This document shows, one piece after another, positions 8,784 to 18,082 of a stretch of 46,067 nt of DNA. The DNA is from Mycobacterium sp. Marseille-P9652 (GTDB lineage: Bacteria; Actinomycetota; Actinomycetes; Mycobacteriales; Mycobacteriaceae), in the NCBI RefSeq assembly GCF_902652685.1, contig NZ_CACRUY010000045.1:1-46067 (forward strand), read 5' to 3'. A program made the position numbers and the translations under genes. The first letter of the stretch is position 1; each line of letters opens with the position of its first letter. The notes below the pieces were generated by a model that worked only from the letters and a program-made list of their open reading frames with translations, was not told the DNA's origin and searched no databases.

Positions 8784-9767
8784 GTGTCGCTTCCCGGCAT
8801 CGGGCCCCTCCCGCTGTACGGATTCCAGCGCCCGGCCCTGCTTCTGTTCGGTGTGGTGCCGCTGGCCCTGCTGGCCGTGTACGTGCTCGTCCAGGCCCGC
8901 CGCCGGCGCCGGCTGCGCCGGTTCACCGAGACGCCCGTGCCGCAGTCGTGGTGGCGGCACCTGCCGATCGCCGTGTCGCTGCTGAGCCTGGTGCTGCTGA
9001 CCGTCGCGCTCGCCACGCCCACCCACGACATGCGCATCCCGCGCAACCGCGCCGTCATCATGCTGGTGATCGACATGTCCCAGTCGATGCGCGCGACCGA
9101 CGTCGAACCCAACCGGCTCAAGGCCGCCGAGCAGGCGGCCAGCCAATTCGCCACCCAGCTCACGCCGGGGGTCAACCTCGGGCTCGTCGGGTTCGCCGGA
9201 ACGCCCTACCTGCTGGTGCCGCCGACCCCCCAGCACCAGGCCACCATCGAAGCCCTGAAGAAGCTCGACTTCGCCGACAGCACGGCCACCGGCGAGGCGA
9301 TCTTCACCGCCCTGCACGCCATCCAGGCCACCGCGATCGCCGGCGGCGACACCCCGCCGCCCGCCCGCATCGTGCTGCTGTCCGACGGCGGCGAGAACAA
9401 GCCGTCGAACCCCAACGATCCCCACGACGGGGTGTTCACGGCGGCGCGCCTGGCCAAGGACCAGGGGGTGCCGATCTCGACGATCTCGTTCGGCACCAAG
9501 ACCGGCGAGATCGAGATGAACGGCAAGCGGGTGGCGGTGCCGGTGTCCACCGACCAGATGAAGACGGTCGCCCGGCTGTCCGGGGGCCAGTCCTACACCG
9601 CCACCAACATCGCCGAGCTGGAGAAGGACTACAACGCCATCGAGAAGGAGATCGGCTACCGCGTCGTCGCCGGCCCCGGCAGCGCCGGCTGGCTGCGGCT
9701 GGGTGTCATCACCGCGCTGGTCGCGGCGGGGCTGGCGCTGCTGATCAACCGGCGGCTGCCGGCCTGA
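8784..9767 (+). CDS. VWA-domain membrane protein (Rv1481-like), copy 1
   Basis: A 327-residue membrane protein with two N-terminal membrane helices (about 15-36 and 60-78), a von Willebrand factor A domain and a C-terminal helix (about 306-322). The metal-ion site starts with DMSQS, residues 97-101, giving the DxSxS motif. It resembles M. tuberculosis Rv1481, which lies beside a MoxR ATPase gene; no MoxR or DUF58 gene is seen here. The GTG at 8784 has GGGAAGG upstream and gives an N-terminus like that of copy 2. It converges on a paralogue on the minus strand, with only 4 bases between stop codons. Confidence 0.85.
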   Translation: MSLPGIGPLPLYGFQRPALLLFGVVPLALLAVYVLVQARRRRRLRRFTETPVPQSWWRHLPIAVSLLSLVLLTVALATPTHDMRIPRNRAVIMLVIDMSQSMRATDVEPNRLKAAEQAASQFATQLTPGVNLGLVGFAGTPYLLVPPTPQHQATIEALKKLDFADSTATGEAIFTALHAIQATAIAGGDTPPPARIVLLSDGGENKPSNPNDPHDGVFTAARLAKDQGVPISTISFGTKTGEIEMNGKRVAVPVSTDQMKTVARLSGGQSYTATNIAELEKDYNAIEKEIGYRVVAGPGSAGWLRLGVITALVAAGLALLINRRLPA

Positions 9768-9776
9768 CCGGTCAGG
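9763..9776. repeat. Perfect palindrome spanning both converging stop codons
   Basis: CCTGACCGGTCAGG is its own reverse complement and contains the TGA of copy 1 (9765-9767) and the TGA of copy 2 (9772-9774, minus). The flanking bases continue as an imperfect inverted repeat because both genes end with similar codons (NRRLP then Ala or Ser). It may act as a bidirectional terminator hairpin. Confidence 0.7.
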
Positions 9777-10779
9777 AGGGCAGCCTGCGGTTCAGCAGCA
9801 GACCCGCCAGGACTGCCCCCGCCAGCACGACCGCGCCGAGCAGCATCCACGCGAGGCTGGCGTCGCCCTTGACGGTCTCGTAGCCGATCTGGTGCTGCAG
9901 GGTGGTGTACACCTGCTTGAGCGACTCCAGGCTGTCGGCGTGGAACGACTGGCCGTCGGTGATCTCGCAGATCTTCTGCAGCGTCTGGTCGTCCACCGGC
10001 ACCGGGATGGTCGCGCCCTCGTACTCGACGGTGCCGTACGGCGTCCCGAACGAGATCGTCGAGATCTGGATGCCCTGAGCCTTGGCGGCCCTGGCCGCGG
10101 TGAAGGCACCCTGCGGCGCGTTGGGGTCCAGCGGGACGTTCTCGGCGCCGTCGGATTCCAGCACGATGCGCGCCGGTGGCGGGCCGTCGCCGCCGCCCAT
10201 CACCGAGCCGACCGTCGCGATCGCCTGCATCGCCGTGAAGATGCCCTCGCCTGTCGCGGTCTTCGGCGCGGGTTTCAGGCTGTCGATCGCCGCCTTGACG
10301 GCCTCGCGGTTGGTCGTCGGGGACACCAGCAGCGAGGCGTTGGCCGCGAACTCCACCAGGCCCAGGTTGATCGCCGGCGTGAGCTCGTCGGCGAACTGCT
10401 TGCCGGCCTCCTTGGCGGCGCTCAGCCGGTCCGGCGGGACGTCGTTGGACGCCATGGACTCCGAGACGTCGATGACGAGCATCACGACCGCGCGGTTGAG
10501 CGGGATGCGGATGTCGGAGGTCGGGCCGGCCATCGCCGTCGTCAGCAGCACCAGCGACGCGGCCAGCAGGATCGTCGGCACGTGCCGCCACCGGCTGGGC
10601 CTGGCCGGTGCGACCCGCTCCAGCACGTCCATGTTCGCGAACCGAAGCACGCGGCGCCGACGGGCGAAGAGCAGGGCGACGTAGACGCCGATGACAAGCA
10701 GGACGGAGAGCAGGAACAGGAAGAACCAGGCGTGTTGGAAGCCCGTCAGCGACACGGGTCCCAGCAGAGGCAGCTTCAT
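9772..10779 (-). CDS. VWA-domain membrane protein (Rv1481-like), copy 2
   Basis: A 335-residue membrane protein, the same length as M. tuberculosis Rv1481 and closer to it than copy 1 (shared stretches MKLPLLGP-type start, [25 protein letters not shown]-type end). The MIDAS motif DVSES is at 104-108. Helices are near 17-38, 66-84 and the C-terminus. Copies 1 and 2 share the whole layout and many motifs ([20 protein letters not shown]), so they arose by duplication with inversion or by independent recruitment. Such proteins usually work with MoxR AAA+ ATPases; the partner is presumably elsewhere in the genome. Confidence 0.87.
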   Translation of the reverse strand: MKLPLLGPVSLTGFQHAWFFLFLLSVLLVIGVYVALLFARRRRVLRFANMDVLERVAPARPSRWRHVPTILLAASLVLLTTAMAGPTSDIRIPLNRAVVMLVIDVSESMASNDVPPDRLSAAKEAGKQFADELTPAINLGLVEFAANASLLVSPTTNREAVKAAIDSLKPAPKTATGEGIFTAMQAIATVGSVMGGGDGPPPARIVLESDGAENVPLDPNAPQGAFTAARAAKAQGIQISTISFGTPYGTVEYEGATIPVPVDDQTLQKICEITDGQSFHADSLESLKQVYTTLQHQIGYETVKGDASLAWMLLGAVVLAGAVLAGLLLNRRLPS

Positions 10780-10825
10780 GTCCAGCCACCCTATTCGTCA
10801 GGCGGCGTTGCTGCAGAAACCCCCT

Positions 10826-11860
10826 TTACCCCACCGCGAGGTCGCGGCGCTGGGTGAACTTGATGTCGAGGCTGCGCAGGTGGGTCTGCAGGCCCGCGTC
10901 CTGGATCGGGATGAGGTGGGCGGGGGTGTCGGTCTCGTTGTAGTGGGCGTGCCACATGCCCGGCGGGGTGGTGAAGGCCCCGCCGGCCTGCCACTCGACG
11001 CGGATCGGGTCGACGATGTCGCCGCGCTCGTCGAGCCGGGTGCCCAGCAGCGTGTAGCAGCCGCTGGGCGGCGCGTCGAGGATGAGGTCCAGTGCCACCG
11101 ACTGGTGCCGGTGCGGGCGCTGCACCTGCTGGGGCGGCAGCACGCCGAACATCGCCCACAGCACGTGGGTGATGGTCATCGTCTGCTCCTGGTTGGCGTT
11201 GGCCAGGAGCACGCTGACCCGGCTCTTCTCGTTGGCGCCCGGGCGGTTGGCGATCTCTTCGAGCTTGGCCACGGCGTCGGTGCGGCGGAACTTGGTCGCC
11301 CGGAATCGGGGCTGTGTCGCCTCGGCGCCGAGGTAACGCAGCAGCGGCTCGTCGTGCACCCAGTACATCGCCGTCTCGTCGTCGCCGTAGAACACCGAGC
11401 GGGTTCCCGCGGGCAGCGTCAGGAAGTCGCCCTTCTCCCACTTGACCAGTCGCCCGTTGATGGCCGCGAAGCCCCGCCCGTACATGACGTAGTACAGCTG
11501 GGACGTGGCGTTCGGGCTGGCGTCGACCTGTTCGCCCGGGCGGATGCGGATGAAGTTGGCCAGCAACGCCGGGCTGGTCGCCGCCCCGGTGTCGATGCCG
11601 AGCTCCCGGGAGAGGTCCAGCGGGAAGACGCCGGTGGGCTGATCGACATAGATTTCCGGGTCGAAACGGGTGATCGGAACCTGCGGCGCATGCCCCGAAC
11701 CGATCGGGTTGGCGGCCTTGGAGTACTCGAAGTAGCAGGCGTCGTCCGCCCACTCCTCGAACCGGCCCTCGAAGCCGTATTCGGCGACGTTGGTCATCGG
11801 CGCCGGGATGGTCGGGTCGAGGTCGGGAACGGCCGACTGGTTGGTTTCCAAGGTGGACAT
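10826..11860 (-). CDS. Double-cupin protein, gentisate 1,2-dioxygenase-like fold
   Basis: A 344-residue bicupin. The first barrel spans about 85-170 (IRPGEQ, YYVMYGRGFAAINGRLVKWEKGDFLTLPAGTR in parts) and the second about 240-330, with possible metal-binding histidines in RPHRHQS and GMWHAHYN. This layout is like gentisate dioxygenases and related ring-cleaving or storage bicupins. The first barrel lacks an obvious HxH pair, so activity, if any, would sit in the second. ATG at 11860 is chosen for the clear ribosome site AGGAAAGGA. No aromatic-degradation genes lie nearby, so the substrate is unknown. Confidence 0.7.
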   Translation of the reverse strand: MSTLETNQSAVPDLDPTIPAPMTNVAEYGFEGRFEEWADDACYFEYSKAANPIGSGHAPQVPITRFDPEIYVDQPTGVFPLDLSRELGIDTGAATSPALLANFIRIRPGEQVDASPNATSQLYYVMYGRGFAAINGRLVKWEKGDFLTLPAGTRSVFYGDDETAMYWVHDEPLLRYLGAEATQPRFRATKFRRTDAVAKLEEIANRPGANEKSRVSVLLANANQEQTMTITHVLWAMFGVLPPQQVQRPHRHQSVALDLILDAPPSGCYTLLGTRLDERGDIVDPIRVEWQAGGAFTTPPGMWHAHYNETDTPAHLIPIQDAGLQTHLRSLDIKFTQRRDLAVG

Positions 11861-12143
11861 GAACGTGTCCTTTCCTGCTGACGAGATCGGAGTGAAGGGT
11901 TGCCGGCGCCTTCCGCCGGGCACGACGCCACCGGCCGAAGGACTGTTTCGGTGGTACCCGCCGCGCGGCGCACTAATCGTGCCCGCGGCCGCCTCCCGAC
12001 CGGGCGGGCCAACGGCTGGTCACGGACCAGATTCGGCGCCGCGCGAACGCAATCCAAAGCGAAGTGTGTTACGAAGCCGCCGGATTGGGGAACCCCGGAC
12101 CAAGATGGCGCCTACCCTGGGCGCCGCTAAGACAGGAGCTGAA
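11861..12143. other. Divergent intergenic region between the cupin and GlsB-type genes
   Basis: A 283-base gap that must hold promoters for both neighbours. A GGGTAC hexamer on the minus strand near 11953-11960 resembles a SigF -10 half, but I see no matching -35 half. Nothing else recognisable was found. Confidence 0.4.
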
Positions 12144-12428
12144 ATGATCGGATCGATTATCCTCGCCGTCGTCGTGGGCGCGATCATCGGTTTGGTGGCG
12201 CGTCTCGTCATGCCGGGTAAGCAGAACATCGGCATGGTGATGACGATTGTCTGTGGCGCCGTGGGCGGCCTGCTGGGCTCGGTGATCGCCAGCCAGTTCG
12301 GTTACCACAACGCCAACGGTGGCATCGCCTGGATCCCGTTCTTCATCGGCGTGGTCTGCGCGATCGTCCTCATCGCGATCTACGAGGCCGTGACGGGCCG
12401 CCGCACCGGTACCCGCCTGCCCCGCTAG
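12144..12428 (+). CDS. GlsB/YeaQ/YmgE-family small membrane protein
   Basis: A 94-residue integral membrane protein with three predicted helices (about 2-20, 28-46 and 58-79) and the glycine-rich pattern of the transglycosylase-associated protein family (GAIIGLVARLVMPG, GAVGGLLGSVIA). Family members are stress-induced in several bacteria; the molecular role is not known and no transglycosylase activity is implied. ATG at 12144 has a good ribosome site (ACAGGAGCTGAA). It is followed by a strong hairpin before the converging add gene. Confidence 0.85.
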   Translation: MIGSIILAVVVGAIIGLVARLVMPGKQNIGMVMTIVCGAVGGLLGSVIASQFGYHNANGGIAWIPFFIGVVCAIVLIAIYEAVTGRRTGTRLPR

Positions 12429-12438
12429 CCAATTCGGC

Positions 12439-12478
12439 CGAACGCCGCTCGCCCGGTCCCCCGGGTGGGCGGCGTTCG
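12439..12478 (+). terminator. Strong GC-rich terminator hairpin between the GlsB-type gene and add
   Basis: A 10-bp perfect outer stem (CGAACGCCGC at 12439-12448 with GCGGCGTTCG at 12469-12478) continues with wobble pairs into CCC/GGG around a short loop. It lies between two converging genes, so it probably ends both transcripts. There is no U-tract, as usual in mycobacteria. Confidence 0.75.
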
Positions 12479-12490
12479 CGCGTGTCGGGC

Positions 12491-13573
12491 TCAGCCGATC
12501 AGCACCGCGTACCGCGGCTTGATCACCTCGTCGATGATCGCCAGCCGCTCGTCGAACGGGATGAACGCGGACTTCATCGCGTTGATGGTGAACCGCTCCA
12601 GATCGCTCCACCCGTAGCCGAAAGCCTCGACCAGCCGGTGCATTTCGCGGCTCATCGAGGTGTCGCTCATCAACCGGTTGTCGGTGTTCACGGTGACCCG
12701 GAACCGGGTTCGCGCCAGCAGGTCGAACGGGTGGTCGGCGATGCTCTTGACGGCGCCGGTCTGCACGTTCGAGCTCGGGCACATCTCGAACGGGATTCGC
12801 TTGTCCCGCAATATCGATGCGAGGCGGCCAAGCCGAACGCTCCCGTCGGAGAGGACGTCGATGTCGTCGACGATGCGCACCCCGTGGCCCAGCCGGTCGG
12901 CCCCGCAGAACGCGATCGCCTCGTGGATCGACGGCAGCCCGAACGCCTCGCCGGCGTGAATCGTGAAGCGCGCGTTGTTGTCCCGCATGTATTCGAAGGC
13001 GTCGAGGTGCCGCGTCGGCGGGTTGCCGGCCTCGGCGCCGGCGATGTCGAAACCGACCACCCCCTTGTCGCGCCAGCGGACCGCGAGCTCGGCGATCCGG
13101 CGCGACACCGCCGCGTGCCGCATGGCGGTGACCAGCAGCCGCACCACGATCGGGCGGCCCGCGTCGGCGCAGGCTTTCTCGCCGTCGGCGAAGCCCGCCA
13201 GCACCGCCTCGACGATCTCGTCGAACGACAGACCCCGGTCGATGTGCAGTTCCGGCGCGAAGCGGATCTCGGCGTACACCACCGAGTCGGCGGCCAGGTC
13301 CTCCACGCACTCGTACGCCACGCGATGCAGCGACTCGGCCGTCTGCATCACCGCGACGGTGTGCGAGAACGGCTCGAGGTAGCGCTCCAGCGAGCCGCTG
13401 TGCGACTGCGTGCGAAACCAGGTCGCCAGCTCGTCGACGTCGGTGGCGGGCAGCCCGTCGTAGCCGGTCCGGCCGGCGATGTCGATGACGGTCGACGGGC
13501 GCAGCCCGCCGTCGAGGTGGTCGTGCAGCAGGGCCTTGGGCGCCCGGGTGATCTGCTCCAAATCCAGTGTCAC
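12491..13573 (-). CDS. add: Adenosine deaminase
   Basis: A 360-residue metal-dependent deaminase turning (deoxy)adenosine into (deoxy)inosine. Visible motifs are the zinc-site HDHLDGG near residue 18, EIRFAPELH, the catalytic FTIHAGE, the second metal region RLGHGVR, and [13 protein letters not shown] and TVNTDNR containing the last metal aspartate. The GTG at 13573 overlaps the deoA stop (GTGA, 13570-13573), so it is coupled to deoA. It is the last gene of cdd-deoA-add and the product inosine feeds DeoD upstream in the window. Confidence 0.95.
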   Translation of the reverse strand: MTLDLEQITRAPKALLHDHLDGGLRPSTVIDIAGRTGYDGLPATDVDELATWFRTQSHSGSLERYLEPFSHTVAVMQTAESLHRVAYECVEDLAADSVVYAEIRFAPELHIDRGLSFDEIVEAVLAGFADGEKACADAGRPIVVRLLVTAMRHAAVSRRIAELAVRWRDKGVVGFDIAGAEAGNPPTRHLDAFEYMRDNNARFTIHAGEAFGLPSIHEAIAFCGADRLGHGVRIVDDIDVLSDGSVRLGRLASILRDKRIPFEMCPSSNVQTGAVKSIADHPFDLLARTRFRVTVNTDNRLMSDTSMSREMHRLVEAFGYGWSDLERFTINAMKSAFIPFDERLAIIDEVIKPRYAVLIG

Positions 13574-14856
13574 GTCACGATCCGATCGATGATCAGCGGC
13601 CGGGCGTCCGGCGCGCTGGGGCCGACACCGTAGCCGCCGTCGAGCTCGGCCAGCGCGGCGGCGAAGCGCTCCGGGGTGTCGGTGTAGAGGGTGAACAACG
13701 GCTCGCCCGGCGCGACCGGCTCCCCGGGGCGGCGGTGGATCCGAACCCCGGCACCCGGCTGCACGGCACCGCCCGGGCGGGACCTGCCCGCGCCGAGCCG
13801 CCAAGCCGCCAGCCCCACTGCCATCGCGTCGATATCGCCCATTGTGCCGCCCCGGTTGGCGGTCACGGTCTCGGCATGCGCACCTACCGGCAATGGGGCC
13901 GACAGGTCGCCGCCCTGCGCAGCGACGAGCCGGCGAAACCGATCCATCGCGGTGCCGTCGCGCAGCGTGTCGGCCGGGTCGCGGTCGCCGATGCCGGCCA
14001 GGTCGAGCATCTCGGCCGCCAGCCGCACCGTCAGCTCGACCACGTCCGGCGGCCCCCCGCCGGCCAGCACGTCCAGCGACTCGGCGACCTCGAGCGCGTT
14101 GCCCACGGTCGCGCCCAGCGGGCGGTTCATGTCGGTCAGCAACGCGCGGGTCGGCACCCCGTGGGCCGCGCCCAGCGCGACCATGGTGTGCGCCAGTTCG
14201 CGGGACTGCTCCTCGGACGCCAGCAGCGCGCCGGACCCGACCTTGACGTCGAGCACCAGGGCGCCCGCGCCCTCGGCGAGCTTTTTGCTCATGATCGAGC
14301 TGGCGATCAGCGGCAGCGATTCGACGGTGCCGGTGATGTCGCGCAGCGCGTAGAGCTTGGCGTCCGCCGGGGCGAGGTCGCCGGCGGCGAAGATGGCCGC
14401 GCCGACGTCCCCCAGCTGCTCGCGGATGCGGCCGGTGGACAGCGCGGCGGTGAATCCCGCGATGGACTCGAGCTTGTCCAGGGTGCCGCCGGTGTGTCCG
14501 AGGCCGCGGCCGGCGGCCTGGGGCACCGCCGCACCGCAGGCGGCGACGACGGGGACCAGCGGCAAGGTGATCTTGTCGCCGACCCCGCCGGTCGAGTGTT
14601 TGTCCACGGTCGGCAGGTGCAGGTCGGTGAAGTCCAGTCGCTCGCCGGACGCGAGCATCGCCGCCGTCCACCGGGCGGTCTCGCCGGGGTCCATGCCGCG
14701 GAAGACGATCGCCATCAGCAGCGCGGCCATCTGTTCCTCGGCGACGCGACCGTCGGTGTAGGCGCCGATCACCCAGTCGATGGCCGCGTCGGACAACCTG
14801 CCCCCGTCGCGCTTGGTCTTGATCACGGTGGGCGCGTCGAACCCGAAATCGGTCAA
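13570..14856 (-). CDS. deoA: Thymidine phosphorylase
   Basis: A 428-residue pyrimidine nucleoside phosphorylase that converts thymidine or deoxyuridine and phosphate to base and deoxyribose-1-phosphate. The family motifs [10 protein letters not shown] (phosphate and metal site) and [16 protein letters not shown] are intact. The start is TTG at 14856: it overlaps the cdd stop as TTGA (14853-14856) and the protein aligns with the family from that point. Length agrees with M. tuberculosis Rv3314c (427). A rare start codon in a 4-base overlap implies translation mainly by re-initiation from cdd. Confidence 0.94.
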   Translation of the reverse strand: MTDFGFDAPTVIKTKRDGGRLSDAAIDWVIGAYTDGRVAEEQMAALLMAIVFRGMDPGETARWTAAMLASGERLDFTDLHLPTVDKHSTGGVGDKITLPLVPVVAACGAAVPQAAGRGLGHTGGTLDKLESIAGFTAALSTGRIREQLGDVGAAIFAAGDLAPADAKLYALRDITGTVESLPLIASSIMSKKLAEGAGALVLDVKVGSGALLASEEQSRELAHTMVALGAAHGVPTRALLTDMNRPLGATVGNALEVAESLDVLAGGGPPDVVELTVRLAAEMLDLAGIGDRDPADTLRDGTAMDRFRRLVAAQGGDLSAPLPVGAHAETVTANRGGTMGDIDAMAVGLAAWRLGAGRSRPGGAVQPGAGVRIHRRPGEPVAPGEPLFTLYTDTPERFAAALAELDGGYGVGPSAPDARPLIIDRIVT

Positions 14857-15245
14857 GGACGTAGCCCGTCGGCTCCGAACGCGTCCGGAAGCAGGTCATC
14901 GAGGCGGCGCGGCCCGGCCGGGTGGTCGATCAGCAGATCGGGGCCCCCGTGTTCGAGCAGCACCTGGCGGCAGCGTCCGCAGGGCATCAGCACGGACCCG
15001 CGCCCGTCGACGCACGCCAGCGCGACCAGGCGGCCACCGCCGGTCGTGTGCAGGGCGCACACCACCGCGCACTCGGCACAGAGACCCAGGCCATATGAGA
15101 CGTTCTCCACATTGCAACCGGTGACGATGCGGCCGTCGTCGACCAGCGCGGCCGCCCCGACCGGGAACCGCGAGTACGGCGCGTAGGCGCCCGCCGACGT
15201 TTCGATTGCCTTGCCCCGCAACACGTTCCAGTCGATGTCAGGCAT
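14853..15245 (-). CDS. cdd: Cytidine deaminase
   Basis: A 130-residue zinc deaminase converting (deoxy)cytidine to (deoxy)uridine. The zinc and catalytic residues are visible as CAEC (Cys-Ala-Glu, the tetrameric small-CDA form) and PCGRCRQ, with [14 protein letters not shown] upstream. It is the first gene of cdd-deoA-add; its product deoxyuridine is a substrate of DeoA. ATG at 15245 gives a protein close to the M. tuberculosis length of 133. Confidence 0.95.
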   Translation of the reverse strand: MPDIDWNVLRGKAIETSAGAYAPYSRFPVGAAALVDDGRIVTGCNVENVSYGLGLCAECAVVCALHTTGGGRLVALACVDGRGSVLMPCGRCRQVLLEHGGPDLLIDHPAGPRRLDDLLPDAFGADGLRP

Positions 15246-15407
15246 CGCGCAACCCCGCTCGTCGATGGGCCGAATCAGGCTAGAAGGCCACCTTAGCCCC
15301 GGGCTGATCGTTCGCTGAGAGGACCGTCCGGCGGCCGTTCGCCTCCGAATCAAGGGTTAGGCTGAGTTGCCAGGCTTGGGTGTCCAGCGAAGGCGGTGAG
15401 GACAGGG

Positions 15408-15857
15408 GTGACTACGCAGGCGACGACCGCAGTTAATACGGACCCGGCGAAGGCAGTGCCCGCGAAGCCGTCGCGCAAGCGGCGGCCGCCACGCACCCTC
15501 TATCGGGGCGACCCGGGAATGTGGTCGTGGGTGCTGCACCGCATCAGCGGCGCGACGATCTTCTTCTTCCTGTTCGTCCACGTCCTCGGCCAGGCCATGG
15601 TGCGGGTCAGCCCGCAGGTCTACAACGGGGTGATCCACGACTACCAGACCCCGGTGGTCGGCCTGATGGAGTTCGGCCTGGTGGCCGCGGTGCTCTTCCA
15701 CGCGCTGAACGGAGTGCGCGTGATCCTCATCGACTTCTGGTCGGAGGGTCCTCGCCACCAGCGGCTGATGTTGTGGATCGTCGCGGTGATCTCGCTGCTG
15801 CTGTTGGTGCCGTCCGGTGTGGTGCTGGCCATCCACGCGCTGGAGCATTTCCGATGA
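15408..15857 (+). CDS. sdhC: Succinate dehydrogenase cytochrome b subunit SdhC
   Basis: A 149-residue membrane subunit with three helices that helps hold haem b and the quinone site of complex II. HRISGATIFFFLFVHV and FHALNGVRVILIDFW contain the conserved histidines. The hydrophilic first 40 residues are longer than the annotated M. tuberculosis protein (112 residues, starting at the MWSW that is residue 38 here). GTG at 15408 is chosen because GGTGAGGACAGGG precedes it; GTG at 15396 and the internal ATG are alternatives. It overlaps sdhD by ATGA. Confidence 0.9.
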   Translation: MTTQATTAVNTDPAKAVPAKPSRKRRPPRTLYRGDPGMWSWVLHRISGATIFFFLFVHVLGQAMVRVSPQVYNGVIHDYQTPVVGLMEFGLVAAVLFHALNGVRVILIDFWSEGPRHQRLMLWIVAVISLLLLVPSGVVLAIHALEHFR

Positions 15858-16324
15858 GCAGCCCCGACCTCCAACTCGGCCGGGGCCAGGTGGCGCCCGT
15901 CCGCCAGCGCAGCCACGACCGGCCCGCCAGCCTCGACAACCCGCGCTCTCCGCGGCGGCGCGCGGGCATCCCCAACTTCGAGAAGTTCGCATGGCTGTTC
16001 ATGCGGTTCTCCGGGGTGGTGCTGATCGCCCTGGTGTTCGGCCACATGTTCATCACGCTGATGTGGGACAAGGGCGTGTACCGCATCGACTTCAACTTCG
16101 TGGCGCAGCGGTGGTCCTCGCCGTTCTGGCAGACGTGGGACCTGCTGCTGCTGTGGCTGGCACAGCTGCACGGCGGCAACGGCCTGCGCGTCATCATCGA
16201 CGACTACAGCCGCAAGGACAGCACACGCTTCTGGCTGAACTCGCTGCTGGTGTTGTCGATGGTGTTCACGTTGGTGCTGGGCACGTACGTGATCATGACC
16301 TTCGACCCGAACATCGGAGGCTGA
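15854..16324 (+). CDS. sdhD: Succinate dehydrogenase membrane anchor SdhD
   Basis: A 156-residue membrane anchor with three predicted helices (FMRFSGVVLIALVFGHMF, TWDLLLLWLAQLHGGNGLRV and the C-terminal FWLNSLLVLSMVFTLVLGTY in part). The histidines in GHMF and LHGG are candidates for haem or quinone contacts. The N-terminal 40 residues are polar and rich in Arg. ATG at 15854 overlaps the sdhC stop, and sdhA follows after 3 bases, so the four sdh genes form one transcript. Confidence 0.9.
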   Translation: MSSPDLQLGRGQVAPVRQRSHDRPASLDNPRSPRRRAGIPNFEKFAWLFMRFSGVVLIALVFGHMFITLMWDKGVYRIDFNFVAQRWSSPFWQTWDLLLLWLAQLHGGNGLRVIIDDYSRKDSTRFWLNSLLVLSMVFTLVLGTYVIMTFDPNIGG

Positions 16325-16327
16325 CCA

Positions 16328-18082
16328 ATGATCCAGCAGCATCGGTACGACGTGGTGATCGTCGGCGCCGGCGGCGCCGGGATGCGGGCGGCCGTCGAGG
16401 CCGGGCCCCGCGTGCGCACCGCCGTGCTGACCAAGCTCTATCCCACCCGCAGCCACACCGGCGCGGCCCAGGGCGGAATGTGCGCGGCGCTGGCCAACGT
16501 CGAGGACGACAACTGGGAGTGGCACACGTTCGACACGGTCAAGGGCGGCGACTACCTCGCCGACCAGGACGCCGTGGAGATCATGTGCAAGGAGGCCATC
16601 GACGCGGTGCTCGACCTCGAGAAGATGGGGATGCCGTTCAACCGCACCCCCGAGGGCCGCATCGACCAGCGCCGCTTCGGCGGGCACACCCGCGACCACG
16701 GAAAGGCGCCCGTGCGGCGCGCCTGCTACGCCGCCGACCGCACCGGCCACATGATTCTGCAGACGCTCTACCAGAACTGCGTCAAGCACGACGTGCAGTT
16801 CTTCAACGAGTTCTACGCGCTGGACCTGGTGCTCACCGAGACCCCGGGCGGCCCCATCGCCACCGGCGTGGTGGCCTACGAGCTGGCCACCGGCGAGATC
16901 CACGTCTTCCACGCCAAAGCCGTCGTGATCGCCACCGGCGGGTCCGGGCGGATGTACAAGACCACCTCGAACGCGCACACCCTGACCGGCGACGGCATCG
17001 GCATCGTCTTCCGCAAGGGACTTCCCTTGGAAGACATGGAGTTTCACCAGTTCCACCCGACCGGCCTGGCCGGGCTGGGCATCCTCATCTCCGAGGCCGT
17101 GCGCGGCGAGGGCGGCCGGCTGCTCAACGGCGAGGGCGAGCGCTTCATGGAGCGGTACGCGCCGACGATCGTGGACCTGGCGCCGCGCGACATCGTCGCG
17201 CGCTCCATGGTTTTGGAGGTTTTGGAGGGGCGCGGCGCCGGCCCGCACAAGGACTACGTCTACATCGACGTCCGCCACCTCGGCGAGGACGTGCTGGAGG
17301 CCAAGCTGCCCGACATCACCGAGTTCGCCCGCACGTACCTGGGCGTCGACCCGGTGCACGAGCTGGTGCCGGTGTACCCGACGTGCCACTACGTGATGGG
17401 CGGCATCCCCACCACCGTGACCGGACAGGTGTTGCGGGACAACACCTCAACCGTGCCGGGCCTGTACGCGGCCGGCGAGTGCGCGTGCGTGTCGGTGCAC
17501 GGCGCCAACCGGCTGGGCACCAACTCGCTGCTGGACATCAACGTGTTCGGCCGCCGCGCGGGCATCGCCGCCGCGAATTTCGCACGCAGCCACGACTTCT
17601 GCGACATGCCGCCACAGCCCGAGGCGATGGTCGTCGGGTGGGTGAGCGACATCCTCAACGAGCACGGCAACGAACGCGTCGCCGACATCCGGGCCGCGCT
17701 GCAGCAGTCGATGGACAACAACGCCGCGGTGTTCCGCACCGAGGAGACGCTCAAGCAGGCGCTCACCGACATCCACGCGCTCAAGGAGCGCTATTCGCGA
17801 ATCACTGTGCAGGACAAAGGGAAACGCTACAACAGCGACCTCCTGGAGGCCATCGAGCTGGGGTTCCTGCTGGAGCTGGCGGAGGTCACCGTCGTCGGGG
17901 CGCTCAACCGCAAGGAGTCCCGCGGCGGGCATGCCCGCGAGGACTACCCCAACCGCGACGACGTCAACTACATGCGCCACACGATGGCCTACAAGCAGGG
18001 CACCGACCTGCTGAGCGACATCGCGCTGGACTTCAAGCCCGTCGTGCAGACCCGCTACGAGCCCAAGGAACGGAAGTACTGA
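16328..18082 (+). CDS. sdhA: Succinate dehydrogenase flavoprotein subunit SdhA
   Basis: A 584-residue FAD subunit that oxidises succinate to fumarate. The dinucleotide fold VVIVGAGGAGMRA is at residues 9-21, and RSHTGAAQGG (41-50) contains His43, the expected covalent flavin site. QFHPTGL, the substrate loop RGEGGRLLN and the histidine/arginine segment PTCHYVMGGIPT are in place. It is close in length to M. tuberculosis Rv3318 (590). It shares one base with the start of sdhB (TGATG). Confidence 0.96.
   Translation: MIQQHRYDVVIVGAGGAGMRAAVEAGPRVRTAVLTKLYPTRSHTGAAQGGMCAALANVEDDNWEWHTFDTVKGGDYLADQDAVEIMCKEAIDAVLDLEKMGMPFNRTPEGRIDQRRFGGHTRDHGKAPVRRACYAADRTGHMILQTLYQNCVKHDVQFFNEFYALDLVLTETPGGPIATGVVAYELATGEIHVFHAKAVVIATGGSGRMYKTTSNAHTLTGDGIGIVFRKGLPLEDMEFHQFHPTGLAGLGILISEAVRGEGGRLLNGEGERFMERYAPTIVDLAPRDIVARSMVLEVLEGRGAGPHKDYVYIDVRHLGEDVLEAKLPDITEFARTYLGVDPVHELVPVYPTCHYVMGGIPTTVTGQVLRDNTSTVPGLYAAGECACVSVHGANRLGTNSLLDINVFGRRAGIAAANFARSHDFCDMPPQPEAMVVGWVSDILNEHGNERVADIRAALQQSMDNNAAVFRTEETLKQALTDIHALKERYSRITVQDKGKRYNSDLLEAIELGFLLELAEVTVVGALNRKESRGGHAREDYPNRDDVNYMRHTMAYKQGTDLLSDIALDFKPVVQTRYEPKERKY

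Noticed and set aside
12491-14899. An apparent 802-residue fusion upstream of add
   Set aside because: The add frame stays open through deoA in the wrong phase. The family start (GTG at 13573) and the GTGA overlap with deoA give two separate genes.
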